DNA from: Porodaedalea pini
Taxonomy: Eukaryota; Basidiomycota; Agaricomycetes; Hymenochaetales; Hymenochaetaceae
Direction of reading: 5' to 3'
Assembly (NCBI GenBank): GCA_002794775.1
Contig: NBAY01000005.1
Span: 682,001 to 746,000, forward strand
Length of the DNA: 64,000 bases
Below the pieces are notes generated by a model. It made no database searches. It was not told the origin of the DNA and saw only the letters and a program-made list of their open reading frames with translations. Both the position numbers and the translations under genes were made by a program. The first letter of the stretch is position 1. Every line of letters begins with the position of its first letter. Positions 46,401 to 57,071 of this stretch are shown piece by piece.

Positions 46401-47458
46401 CCTGGAGCCCATTGCTGTCCACGTATGGTTCAGGGTCCTGTACTAACTCATAAGCAATCTGCATATAGTCAACATTGGGCAGACTTACCCAAACAACGAA
46501 TGAGCAGATTTCTTACTGATCATATTTCCGACCAGTTCCAAGTTTTTCGCACTATCATTGTCTATGAGCATTGTGCCTTCTACGGGAGTATACCGGATGC
46601 GAAGAGAATGGGCGGCAAAACGCGTATTGAGTCTCATTTCTGCGTGTTTGAAGAGAGCACATGCGGCGGAAAGAGTGTAGTACCTGGAAAGTCATTAAGT
46701 TTTAATACTTGAATGCAGTTCTTAAGACTTACTTCGATGACACTGCTAATAGAGTTGCTGCTCTATCGTCACTGTCGACGCAGAGCTGATTGATAAATTG
46801 CAAGCCTGGTCTCGGAGTAACATTGGGCTTGGGAGTATAAGAAAGCGCAGGAGTAGTACGTACCAGATTCTTCGTTCCAGTATTTTCTTAAAACAGGTTC
46901 AACCGGCACGCCCAAAAATTCTTCTTGAATGCATTGAACTAGCAGCGAGGTACTGGTCGGGTGTTTCACAGATGAGGGCGCTGACGCATCAACATTGGAG
47001 AGAAAAGTGTCAGGCACAAGGACGAGCGATGGATAATGGAGATGCAGATGGTGCAGTGTTTTGACGTATGTTTGACAGTCAGCGAGCTGCAAGATAGAAT
47101 CAGAGGAAGGCTCTTAGGCAAGAAAGGGGGCAAAACGCACCTGAATCAGGTCCACCTGTCCCGTGTCTTTGTCAAGTGCTGCAATACTGACTTCACGTCC
47201 GATACCTCGGCCTTCCAGCACGGCGACGACAAAACTGCCTTCATGGCGAGATGAGGCGGCCGTCAATGGACGCGCGGTCGCCGGGCGCGTCGACTGGCCA
47301 GTTCGCGGTCGTGACTGAGACGTTAGTGGCCTCGTAAATGCAGAGGATTCAGGACGTATTGATGTCGGACGCGTCGAAGCTGGGCGCGTTGATGTCGGAC
47401 GCGCTGACCGCATTGTGGGCGTCAGAAATGAAGAGACGCGACGCGACGCGTTGACCAA
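43424..47458 (-). CDS. MSH4: MSH4, meiosis-specific MutS homologue
   Basis: MSH4 pairs with MSH5 to stabilise recombination intermediates and promote meiotic crossovers; it lacks mismatch repair activity. The N-terminus is a Thr/Arg/Pro repeat-like head, then [15 protein letters not shown], the MSH4 opening. The connector and lever regions follow ([53 protein letters not shown]). The ATPase part includes GRHPILENV, the Walker A loop [43 protein letters not shown] (Walker B) and [23 protein letters not shown]. The Walker A loop is split by two introns around an 8-nt exon. The C-terminus ends SSPKAE with the stop at 43426-43424. Many short exons exist; not every boundary was fixed. The start at 47458 is the first Met of the open frame; an internal Met 15 codons later is possible. 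Confidence 0.95.
44790..44797 (-). other. MSH4: 8-nt micro-exon inside the MSH4 Walker A motif
   Basis: CATGTCTG completes Asn, encodes Met-Ser and begins Gly of GPNMSGKST. Upstream exon ends at 44847 (GGACCGAA); intron 44846-44798 is 49 bp (GTGAGT...TTCAAG). Downstream intron 44789-44735 is 55 bp (GTACGT...TTGTAG), and the next exon opens GAAAGAGTACG. No other in-frame path yields the P-loop. Confidence 0.92.
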
Positions 47459-47833
47459 CAGAATTACATAAAGTCAGGACCGAACTAAACATAGGCCAGC
47501 TGTCATATTAATGGTCTTGTAATCGCACTACACTGTTCAATGTTCCGTGCGTCTCCTGATTTTGCTGTGCTAGCTTCACCGTGCTTTGGCTGAGCACCGT
47601 AAGTCCAAAATATCCGTTGCTACAGCCTACAGGAGTTATAATATCGATTTGACTTTGTATAAATACATAAAACAAGTGTAGACTACGTTGCACCTCCATA
47701 TCATGATACAGAGCAAAACAAAACACGAGAGAGCAATAAGGCTAGAAGAACAATGCGGTTATGGGATAAACACAGACAATAATGCTGAAACATAACAGGG
47801 GTAAAGGCACAAAATACAGTAAGTCGTGAAATA
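47459..47833. other. Intergenic between MSH4 5' end and paralogue B 3' end
   Basis: About 375 bp holding the MSH4 promoter. No element was identified. Confidence 0.5.
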
Positions 47834-49686
47834 TCATTCGTGGTCATCCTCAGGCTTGGTATCTGCGAAATTTTGAGAATTAAGAGGGTAAGCATGTTGA
47901 GCAGAAAAGACTTACCGACGTATGAATCATCCAGATTATCTTCTCCTGCAACAGTCGTGCATCCGTCCGTAAGGGAAGGGCCAGAAGACGAACCCGACGA
48001 CGTCGAAATAGAAAACCAGGATGTAGAAGTTGAACTCCTGCGCGAGCCCACCTCCTCGTCTCTTTCCTTTTCCTCTTCCCTGGGGTTGGGAGCAGATTTT
48101 ACGGAGTGGATGGAGTTCGCTGAGATGTGCGCAGATGGCTGGTTGCCGAGCGGGCGAGCAGGAGCGCCAGCCGCTGTTGAGAACAAGAAGGATGGCATCC
48201 ATCCCGTCCCCGCTCCCGGCGGTGCATTTCTATGCTCGAACCCGTGCCCGTGCCCGTGCCCATGTCTGTGTCCATGGTTCTGCGCATAGCCATGTCTCTC
48301 CGCGAACCTCTGTGCGCGTCTTGCTGCCTTCTCCTCTTCCGTAAGCCCCCGCCTGTGTCTATGCGTGCGGTGGACGCGCCTCCTGAACTTCCACTTCTTG
48401 AAGGCCTTCGTCAGCTGGACAACTGGAAGGAGCACAAGGAACATCGGGAGGATCTGGCCAAAGCCCCACAAATTCGGGCTGAGTCCGTCGCCCCCACCAT
48501 CGAAGCGGTTCCATAAGATCATCAGCTCGGTGTTCATGACAAACAGGGACCATAAGACAGCAATGACAATGATCTCAATGAGGAGACTACCGAGAAGGCC
48601 AATATTGAAAACACTATGTTCCCCGTGAGAATCTGCCTTAGGTCTTGCCGTCTTAGACCTCTTGTAGTACCCTTCTTTAACACTTCTCTTCTTCTTGGTA
48701 CCTTGCGCGCGCAGCTTCTCGTCGATTCTTGCTTTTTGGCTTGTTTCATGAGGCGATGCGAACGTCGGGCGCGAGGGCCCCGGGCCAGCGAAACCGTGCT
48801 CCACGTCGGGCAGATGCCTCCCCACACTGACAAGCGCCCTGGAGCGCTCGCTGACGATGCTGCGAGCCTTGCCTCTTTATTCGCTTCGTGTATCCTCTTC
48901 TGCCGCTGCCTCTTCCGAAATCGCCCATACTCGTACACAGCGACCTTGTAGTAATCGCTAAGACTGAGAGACGAATAGACACAAATGACGAAGCAGACAA
49001 AGACGAAAGCGGCGATACGGCCTGCATTAAGCGCCGGGAAATGGTAGAAGATGACCGCGACGGCGTGCGGGTTGCAACGAGGGGTGGAGCCAAATGTGCG
49101 TGCAGTGACGAGAACGGCGAGGATGAAGGCGAATATGATGTAGGAATGGATGATAGTGAGGGCTTGAAGCGTCGAGTCGCTCTTCACGAAGCGGTTGTAA
49201 GATGGCAGGGAAAAGAAGATGGAAAGCCAAGAGCCAGCGAGCAAATAAAAGACGACGATGGCATCGTGAAGACTCATTTCACGATTCGTCTTGAAGCCCA
49301 GGATGAGCGAAGTGATAGCCATGGAAACATTAGTCGCCATGAGCGTGTACAGCGCGCCTGAGATTTCTTCCAGAGATCCCGAACGCGCAGCCAGGAGAGC
49401 TGTGGTTGAATATTAGGACTGACATTCATTCAGATAAGATGTTTAGGGAGACTGACCGAGGAAGAGTGCTTGAAGGTAGAACGAAATGCGCACGCCAGGT
49501 CCACTTATGTCTGTGTTCAACTAAGAGACTTCAATGAGTATGGCAAGGTCGGACTAATGTGTCAAGAGCACAGACCGCTGGGCCACCACCCGATAGTAGA
49601 CATGAACAGCTTGGGTCGATGCCTGTCCCGTTCGCGCGACATAAGGCTGCCAGGTCGGCATTAGACAAACCGTCGAACGCCGACAT
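47834..49686 (-). CDS. Multi-pass membrane protein, unknown function, paralogue B (543 aa)
   Basis: Exons 49686-49576, 49520-49457, 49399-48931, 48874-47916 and 47862-47834 give 543 residues. It aligns along its whole length with paralogue A: N-terminal MSAFDGLSNADLAAL, C-S-C-L-L-S-G-G-G-P, NTDISGPGVRISFYLQALFL, RTFGSTPRCNPHAV, LLIEIIVIAVLWSLFVMNTE and FGQILPMFLVLLPVV. The second exon is 64 nt in both genes. Paralogue B has a 56-bp intron (48930-48875, GTATGG...AATAAAG) in the basic loop and a small last exon encoding ...DTKPEDDHE. It also has a His/Gly repeat (GHRHGHGHGHGHG) in the tail. An apparent frame change near 48.87 kb disappears once the 56-bp intron is removed. Confidence 0.87.
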
Positions 49687-49998
49687 CTTCGCCGCCGTTA
49701 ACAGTGAGCTGCGGGCAGAAGACGTTTGACGCAGACCAGCAGCAGGCCCCTATAAAACTGATGGCGATGAAGGAAGCCATGGCAATTGGGAGAATCAGAG
49801 AATATAACGACTGGACAAGCGCTTTGTTGCACAGGTTGATCACAACGTGATGATTGGCGCTTGCTCTGCTTTGCACAACGGAAACAAATAAAAGCAGCAA
49901 TCATTTAACAATAAGCTACATCGCTCTCGCAGTACATGGAGACAAAGCGCAGAGAAGTACACTGTACGCAGGAGGGAGGGGGAGAGATTAAAGTTCTG
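49687..49998. other. Intergenic upstream of paralogue B
   Basis: About 312 bp. The first ~180 bp resemble the upstream sequence of paralogue A, so a shared promoter/5' UTR is likely. Confidence 0.55.
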
Positions 49999-51585
49999 CT
50001 AGCTAGGAGAAAGCACTAGCGAAGCATCTGTTGCCAATGCCTCGTCTAAATCTGGTTCAACCTGCACTGCCTTCTCGTCGGCTGTGTAGCATCGAAGTCC
50101 ATCGTTCCAAACATACTCGTGCGTCAAAATACGTGAGAGCATCTTGAATGCATCGACATTTGCAAAAGGCACTCCAGAACGTGGATCGCGGTAGATCGCT
50201 GTCCGGCCAGTAATGGGACATTTGTTGACAGGACGTGCTGAGGAACAAAAGATTGAGTAACTTGTCCGAAAACATGTAGGAATCTCATACAGAGAGGGCG
50301 GTGCTTCCCAGAATACACTTTCACCTCTTCCCATTTGACGTGCGACCCAAAGACAGTCGCCATTGTCTCGCCCCAGTCAGGTTTGGGCATGCCTTCGTCC
50401 ACTTTAAGCACAAGATAATTCTTGTTCACATTCTCAGTCTTCACTGGCGGTGGCTGTGAAGGAGGCTGGGAGAGCGCTTGTAGAGCTGCGGAAGGAGCGA
50501 AGTAGGAGGTTGGTAAAGGGGCCGCGCCATAAGGCTGATAAGCTGAGTATCCGCCCGTTCCCGTACTCGTAGATGCACCTGGAGTACTCATGCCTGGCTG
50601 GGGGCCGTACCCAGTGTAAGCGTATGTCGCCGACGATGGTGCCACTTGGGGCGGCGGCCCTACCGGTACTTTCTCATCCTCCAAACGGCTGACCCAGCTA
50701 AGCACAGGTCCAGTGAGCTTTTGTTTCACCACGCGCGCGCGTTTACGCTTTTCCTCCTCATCCTCGAGGTAGTTGCGGTGCGAGACTATGTTTCCTTCCT
50801 CTGTGTCGAGCGCGCGTGCAAGGAGCTCAGCTTGGGTGTACGTCACGGACACCTCCTTTGCACGTTTGGGCATTGAAGCCTTTCGCTCCTCGGCGTCTTT
50901 TAGGCGCGAGTTCAGGATCTGAGAACTTAGTATCGTGCTCTGTCTCCGACTTTTGCGCTTTGACACGGCCTCGCCAGTCTCAGCGTCCACTGCGCCGCCC
51001 ATTGATACACGCCGCAATCCACGTGCCGGCTTCCGTTTAGACTTTTCTGGAGTGTCAGTGCTCACAACTGTTTTTGACGCTGAGCCAGATGCAGTTGTGC
51101 GAGCCTCGACGGCTTTAACGGCGCGATGGCGGGCAGACTGAAGAATCAATTACATTAGTGCTCATGTAGAAATATGATTGAGACAACATACGTACCCGGC
51201 GTGCTTGCTTCTCCTCTGCAACAATCTCCTTTTCGCCCGCTGCTTCCTCGTCTTGCGCAGCCTCCTCGTCCGTGCTCTGGAAATCTGAGTCGAATATTTC
51301 GTCCTCGTCTGTCCGTATAGCGCGTCAGAAACTGCATCTAGAGAGATCCTTGGGGGAAACTAGCTTACCTGCCGGACCAACAAAATCCTTGTCATCGTCG
51401 ACCTCCATTTCAGGCTCTGGATGCAGAGCTGCCATCTCAGCGAGGGCGGCCTCCATCCTTGGTAGTTTTTCATGTCAAACAACTTGGGTTATGTTGGGGA
51501 ACAATGAACAGACGTACCGGTTGCCTGCAGTACTTCGCCTTGAGCGACGCCGTACGAGTGTGTCCTCATCGGACAAGTCTGTCAT
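49999..51585 (-). CDS. SWC2: Swc2/YL1 (VPS72), H2A.Z-binding subunit of the SWR1 remodeller
   Basis: Exons 51585-51518, 51457-51369, 51308-51196, 51137-50291 and 50237-49999 give 451 residues, all junctions in frame. The N-terminal half is acidic then basic: FVGPADEDEIFDSDF and EEEKRKRARVVKQKLTGP, the H2A.Z-H2B binding YL1 region. A Pro/Tyr/Ser-rich linker follows. The YL1 C-terminal domain is at the end: RPVNKCPITGRTAIYRDPRSGVPFAN followed by AFKMLSRILTHEYVWND. In yeast Swc2 recognises the variant histone and nucleosome-free DNA for SWR1. The start ATG opens MTDLSDEDTLVRRRRS. It is divergently arranged with the orphan ORF at 51752. Confidence 0.94.
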
Positions 51586-51751
51586 CTTAGAGCGTATGAT
51601 GCGGGTAATAACCAGAGGCTACGTCTAAGGCTGAAAGAGAGGACGCGCCGTGTCGATCATGTCTGCACTTCTTATCCTCTTACTCCCATCATCCTCATCG
51701 TGGGAACATTTGTGCTGAGACCTTGTCCCGTCGACGACGCGCGATCCCTTC

Positions 51752-52411
51752 ATGCATTATCGCAGAACTACCCTCCGTTTTAATTGTGTCCTTGACCGCA
51801 TCCTATCGGCAGTCTTGGATCTTAGATCGTCGTTGGCGTCACCATTGTGCCGCCCCCTTACCCTATATCGTACCTTGCCTTGTCGCAGACGCCATAGCCG
51901 TCGCCAGGCCAGACACCCCAAGCCATCGATCCTACCTGAGCCTCCTGCCTCGGATAGAGAAACTTTCCACTTTATACGCCGTCGCCTGCTCGCCTCAGCG
52001 ACAAAATACACATCATCGCCCCCATCGCCTTCGGCCTCATCGGTTGAAATTATTACCAAACTTCGGGCCTTATCGGCCGACCCACACAATCTATTCGATC
52101 CGGCTTTTGTCGGTTTTCATACACCTCCGGACGAACAACCCGGTCTGCCGTCATTTGTCGGCCTTCATCCCCTCAACCCTTGTGCGAAACCTTTTATACC
52201 TGCACCAGGTTTACCCTATGAACTAGCAACAATGTATGGACAGCACCCTCCGGACTTGTCCCATCTCACTCCCTTTTATTTCGTATTCCCCTTTAACTTC
52301 AACTACTCCACATATTATGAATATGCCGCTTCCCTTCAGTTCGAATATGAGGACATTATTTCATCATGCCCCATTTCTTTTCATCATTTAATTCGTCGGT
52401 ATATCCCCTGA
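51752..52411 (+). CDS. Orphan ORF, 219 aa, unknown
   Basis: An uninterrupted single frame from ATG 51752 to TGA 52411, divergent from SWC2. The first 70 residues are Arg/Leu/Pro-rich. The C-terminal 80 are rich in aromatic residues (FYFVFPFNFNYSTYYEYAA). No family was recognised, and two other frames are also fairly open over the first 500 bp, so chance cannot be excluded. It is listed because of its length and its place between SWC2 and the large palindrome. Confidence 0.3.
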   Translation: MHYRRTTLRFNCVLDRILSAVLDLRSSLASPLCRPLTLYRTLPCRRRHSRRQARHPKPSILPEPPASDRETFHFIRRRLLASATKYTSSPPSPSASSVEIITKLRALSADPHNLFDPAFVGFHTPPDEQPGLPSFVGLHPLNPCAKPFIPAPGLPYELATMYGQHPPDLSHLTPFYFVFPFNFNYSTYYEYAASLQFEYEDIISSCPISFHHLIRRYIP

Positions 52412-52686
52412 CAACGCATTCACTCTGTGTAACACACTTCGTGCCTTGACATGGGCAGCCTCATAGTTATAATCAGTCTCGCTTTGTCCTTTGCGGTTGG
52501 ATCTGCTTGTAGTAGATAGCAGAGAGTATAAACATGTCTGCACGTGCATAACCTCACAACTAGGTAATTGTGACCCACCTTGCTTCAACTTAGTGGCATC
52601 AAGCTCGTGCATCTTATTCTCAGTTTTTCAAACTGACAGATCTGATACTTATGGATCTCTTCTCTAGCTGTGAACAGCACATGCAT

Positions 52687-53544
52687 CTTACAGCCTTTTT
52701 CATAAGTCCTGCGACACGTGCATGTCACGTGAAATGAGCCGCGTCAGAGCCAAAGTGTCGAAAAATTAGAATGAATGCCTATTTTCTCTGTGAATTCTGC
52801 ACAGTACCTGCTCATTAAGTACTCAAAAAAAAGGCACGGTTCTCAGGAGAAGAAATATGTAAAATAGGGAGCAATAAATTGACTGTGTAGGCAGGTGGAG
52901 ATCAAACAAGTGCAACTGGTCTGTTCTCTCACCCATTTCCACTGAGATTCAAAAATTATGGCTCCCCTACATCTACCTATAAAATTCTTTCCTGTGTCTG
53001 TAAATTAAGTATATGACTATACCAACATCTCCTGCAAGTTTGAAGCCAATCCATTCAGTATTCATGGTGCAGCAGCAAGATTTGTGTTCTACTCTGCAAG
53101 ACCTGTTGTGAGAAAAGGAGGGTGGAAAGAGCTTGAAGTGGAACACAAATCTTGCTGCTGCACCATGAATACTGAATGGATTGGCTTCAAACTTGCAGGA
53201 GATGTTGGTATAATCATATACTTAATTTACAGACACAGGAAAGAATTTTATAGGTAGATGTAGGGGAGCCATAATTTTTGAATCTCAGTGGAAATGGGTG
53301 AGAGAACAGACCAGTTGCACTTGTTTGATCTCCACCTGCCTACACAGTCAATTTATTGCTCCCTATTTTACATATTTCTTCTCCTGAGAACCGTGCCTTT
53401 TTTTTTGAGTACTTAATGAGCAGGTACTGTGCAGAATTCACAGAGAAAATAGGCATTCATTCTAATTTTTCGACACTTTGGCTCTGACGCGGCTCATTTC
53501 ACGTGACATGCACGTGTCGCAGGACTTATGAAAAAGGCTGTAAG
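52687..53544. repeat. Near-perfect long inverted repeat (palindrome), arms about 402 bp, spacer 53 bp
   Basis: The left arm 52687-53088 is the reverse complement of 53142-53544. By eye the only differences are an A-run of 8 versus a T-run of 9 and one substitution near 53028/53214. The spacer is 53089-53141. The arms end at CTTACAGCC / GGCTGTAAG. No target-site duplication and no ORF of note are seen. A transcript would fold into a hairpin of about 400 bp. It could be a fold-back transposable element or the product of a recent inverted duplication. Confidence 0.96.
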
Positions 53545-54248
53545 CTGGATCACAATATGATACGTTTCAAGTCGGATCTTACAACGATGCTGTGGATGGC
53601 CTAATATCATGGAATTTCTTTAACATGCATCAACACCACGCATGACGCACGGCACCGGAGATCATCTCTTAGCACTGTACAACGCATCAAATGAGCACCA
53701 TCATCCACTTAAAGGAAGAGTCATCCGTTCTGTACAGGGTCTGCAGAGAGCCTAGTCATATGCATGTCTGGTCGCAGCACACTCAGTCAAAGATGAGAAC
53801 ACTTCAGCTTCCCGGTGAAACTTATATCATTCGCCGACTCTCCTACTGGCCAACCCTATCAAGGTGAATTGTTAGATCCATGTAACCGTACTTGTCCTAG
53901 CTGCTGAACCCGTCCCTTACTGCACTGTCTTCTTGGCAATCCTTCACGCTGTTTCAATTGGGAAAAGGTTGCCAAGCTCCTCCGTATTCTAGGTGGCAGA
54001 TCGCACAAGTTAACTGCGAAGGAAGGCAGAATACCCTTGTTTTTTTCAGCACTCCCACGGCCTGCTTCAAGAACTTCGAAATCTGGACATTTGTGATTGA
54101 TTTTCTGTCTAGTCTGTGCATCTCAATGTTGGCGGAGTCAGTGCTCCACGGCCTGTATCCGCTCTTCCGTTAAATATTGGCCCGGGTTTGCGACCTCGTC
54201 ATCGTCCCACAGTGACTGCGCTCTAGTGATTCTTGTCTCTCTAGCACA
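53545..54248. other. Intergenic, about 0.7 kb
   Basis: Upstream of the intact DUF6533 gene; no other gene recognised. Confidence 0.45.
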
Positions 54249-55914
54249 ATGCTATCGCTTCGATCCGGTGTGGAGCCCTTAAATCCAAGCATAATATCGG
54301 CTGCCTCAAATCTCTACAGATTTCAAATGAGCTGCCAATTTGCACTCGCCATGGTTATTTTTTACGACGCCAGTTGAGTATACTCATTGTCAGCCTAAAG
54401 CTTCACACAATCTCACCGCAGTTTGCAGTCCTGACGTTCGACAAAGAGGTATGTTAGATTTTGCCTCATATAAGACACGCGGAACTTTCACGAATGTTCA
54501 AAATTCTAGATCAAGTATTTTTGGGTACGCAAATGTTATACGTTTCTCTGCTTCTACCTTCTCATCCGAGTCGAATAGAATGCCCCTTGGAAGCCCATCA
54601 GCGCGATCTATTTCCTGGTACGCGTTAGTCTAATACATCCTGACCTGCATCTCAATATGTCCTATCTCGTAGAACCGGTATATAGGTCTATTCTCTGCAT
54701 TAGCAGCTCTCTGGAGTGAGTCGAATCATTAGATTCCTCTCGTATGTGATGGAACACAAGAATGTACTGAATGAACGAAAACCCCAGGCTACACTTCGAC
54801 TGCAAACCAGCGATTGTGCGTTAAGTTATGAGTTGTTAATGTCTTGCTTCCGATCTGACGCCACATTGCTTAGGTGTATGTTGAAATTAACGACTGTTTG
54901 ACCCGTATTCTTCACCTTCGCTTACCTCCTAAGAATAGGCAATTTCTCCATGTGGGCAACGGAAATTGGAGGTAGGTTCTTTGTTGGAGATGATGTGTTT
55001 TGAGGCTAATCACATCTTTCATCTAGACTGGATGATCATTTTGTTGATCGATTGTACATATTCTTTGCTTTTCATATTTGCATGAATTGACTTGGTTTCC
55101 CTTCCGTGGCTTCAAGATATCCTTTGTTTACGAATCCTTGCACTTTATTCCCAGGGCAAGTAATTGCTTGAGTCTTTGGTATCCACTCGCTCATCCACTA
55201 ATGTTTTTCTATAGACAGAAATTTGATGATAGTCTTGGGTACTCTATTCATCTCGGAATCAGCTATAATTCTGGGAAGCATAGTGAATTCGATGATCAAA
55301 GAGAATGGTCAGTATATTGGCTGATACCCTGAACAACGGCAAGCTCATTAGCCTCTTCTTCTGTTACAGTTAATGTAGAGGGGCTCGGGAACTTCTTGGT
55401 TTGTGGATTTGAACTGCAAGCTCCCCATGAGCAGTTCGGAACCTTGGCATGGTGAGCATCCTGTGACACACTCAATAAAGATTATAATGCCAGTGTAGGA
55501 GCGCACCCCTTCTATTCGAGATCATTTTGATGATCCTTGGTCTTTACAAAGCTACCAAACTGTGGCAAACATCAATCCGATTTCGTGACTTCAGCCTCGT
55601 TCGGGTAATGGCCCAAGATCAAATCATTTACTTTGCCCTGTGAGCGCAGTTTTACTTGCCTGGAATGTCCTTTGATTGAGGTTCCATGAAGGATCGTTGC
55701 ATGTGGCATCACAAGAATCGTCAGCTACTGGGTCGTTTTGAACGGAGCCGGTGTCATCGACCTGGTATTTGCCTTATTATCGCCTACTTTCTTGTGTGTG
55801 GTTGGCAGTCGTCTGATGGTCCATCTGAAGGAAGCGTCAGAGGGGGGGCGGCCTGAACGTGATACGAGCTGTGTTGTGAGAGTTGAAATGAGCACCATAA
55901 AGAGTGTTATCTGA
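54249..55914 (+). CDS. DUF6533-type seven-TM protein (intact copy)
   Basis: The first five exons are 54249-54372 (124 nt), 54429-54448 (20), 54510-54524 (15), 54579-54617 (39) and 54673-54715 (43). They encode MLSLRSGVEPLNPS, a TM helix, and the DUF6533 core ILTFDKEIKYFWNAPWKPIS...NRYIGLF. After a less certain stretch (54716-55220), exons carry LMIVLGTLFISESAIILGSI, then NVEGLGNFLVCGFELQAPHEQFGTLAW, then WQTSIRFRDFSLVRVMAQDQIIYF. The last exon ends CVVGSRLMVHLKEASEGG with TGA at 55912-55914. The family has the topology of a seven-helix receptor-like protein but no known ligand or role. Exon sizes match the paralogue at 31581-33296 exactly for the first five exons. Confidence 0.82.
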
Positions 55915-56326
55915 TCATGGAAGATCTATTTATTAGCTTTTTATATACTTCTGATCTTGAGTTCTCGTTCTATCCCGTCAACTGCGTGTGCCATCTCAAA
56001 GTACGAGAAACCCATATGTACTGTACTTTGTTTTGCCTTACAATATTAATGTACTAGTAGGAGCAGAGCGTCAATTTGATGCGTCTATCACTTGCAGAGC
56101 ACGAAGCAAACTGAAAGCGGTTGAATACAGCAGCCGGCAACACCAGAGAGTCAGTACCAAGAGATAGTATCGAGCTAAAATGACGATTTTGAGGGAAGCT
56201 CACACTAGTTTCTTTCCGACTCACAAATTTCAGAAAAGTATTTATGTCGAAAGCCAAGATCACGTGAGATATCGACACGAATTTTCTTTCGTTTCGTTTC
56301 GCGAAGTGTCTGTACGTAGACTTGCC
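55915..56326. other. Intergenic, about 0.4 kb
   Basis: 3' flank of the DUF6533 gene and promoter of the mitochondrial ribosomal protein gene; CTTTCGTTTCGTTTCG repeats lie just upstream of the latter. Confidence 0.5.
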
Positions 56327-56937
56327 ATGCCTCGAGCCAAGGCACTCCCTGGGCCATCGCGCCTCTCGCAAGTCCTCAAGAATCTTAATCAGTCACCCAA
56401 ACCACACCTCCCTTCCTTAAAGTCTCTCAAACTTACTGTCGCCGCGCGGAACGAGCACTTTGGCGCGAGGTCAGTGCTCGTTCTTTGTTCAACTGAGGAG
56501 ACAACAGGCTGACGAGTTGCTCAGACATTTCGTCAATGAGGATCTTCCGCGCATCCAGTACGCAAATCCGGAGCTAGAAATACAGATCAACAAAGTTCCG
56601 CGATCATTAGGGGACAAATGGAGAGCGGAGATGCTGCTTGAGTTCAGTACGTCGTTATAATTTCTAGTTCTTTTTTTGTCTGGCTGGGCGAACTGAATGG
56701 AACGCTCACGTAGGGAACGGTTCGAAGAATACCATGGATGTTTCAGAGAAATGGTCCACTGCGATCTTCGAGGAGCTCATGGATCGTGCAGGCGGCGACC
56801 GCTGGCGGGCATACAAGGCCGAGCGCCGCGCTGCTGGAAAGGAGCCAGTCATTCCAGTCGTGAAGTCCCGCCCCCCACAACCGGCACCACCTCCGCCAAC
56901 GCCGAAGAGGGAGGGCGTCGCTGCTGCACTGCCGTAA
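56327..56937 (+). CDS. Mitochondrial ribosomal protein with L51/S25/CI-B8 domain (Mrp49/mL61-like)
   Basis: Exons 56327-56469, 56525-56646 and 56714-56937 give 162 residues. The block NEHFGARHFVNEDLPRIQYANPELEI, with the R-I-x-Y-x-N-P signature, and the later NGSKNTMDVSEKWSTAIFEELM fit the L51/S25/CI-B8 thioredoxin-like domain shared by mitochondrial ribosomal proteins and a complex I subunit. The context LKSLKLTVAARNEHFGARH is closest to fungal Mrp49 (mL61). The first ~30 residues are basic and lack acids, consistent with mitochondrial import. The C-terminus is Pro-rich. Large- versus small-subunit assignment is inferred. Confidence 0.83.
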
Positions 56938-57071
56938 ACCAGAGTATACTACCGGTTTTTATTTATCTGTATATTAGGGCGCGTCGATCTAATTTCAAGC
57001 AAGAGGACGAAACTATATAACTGCATAAGTTGAGGTGGCAATGACAAGCGCTACAATATATCTATATCCAG

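Noticed and set aside
48534..48900. Apparent frameshift in paralogue B near 48.87 kb
   Set aside because: Explained by a 56-bp GT-AG intron at 48930-48875 that joins both frames exactly.
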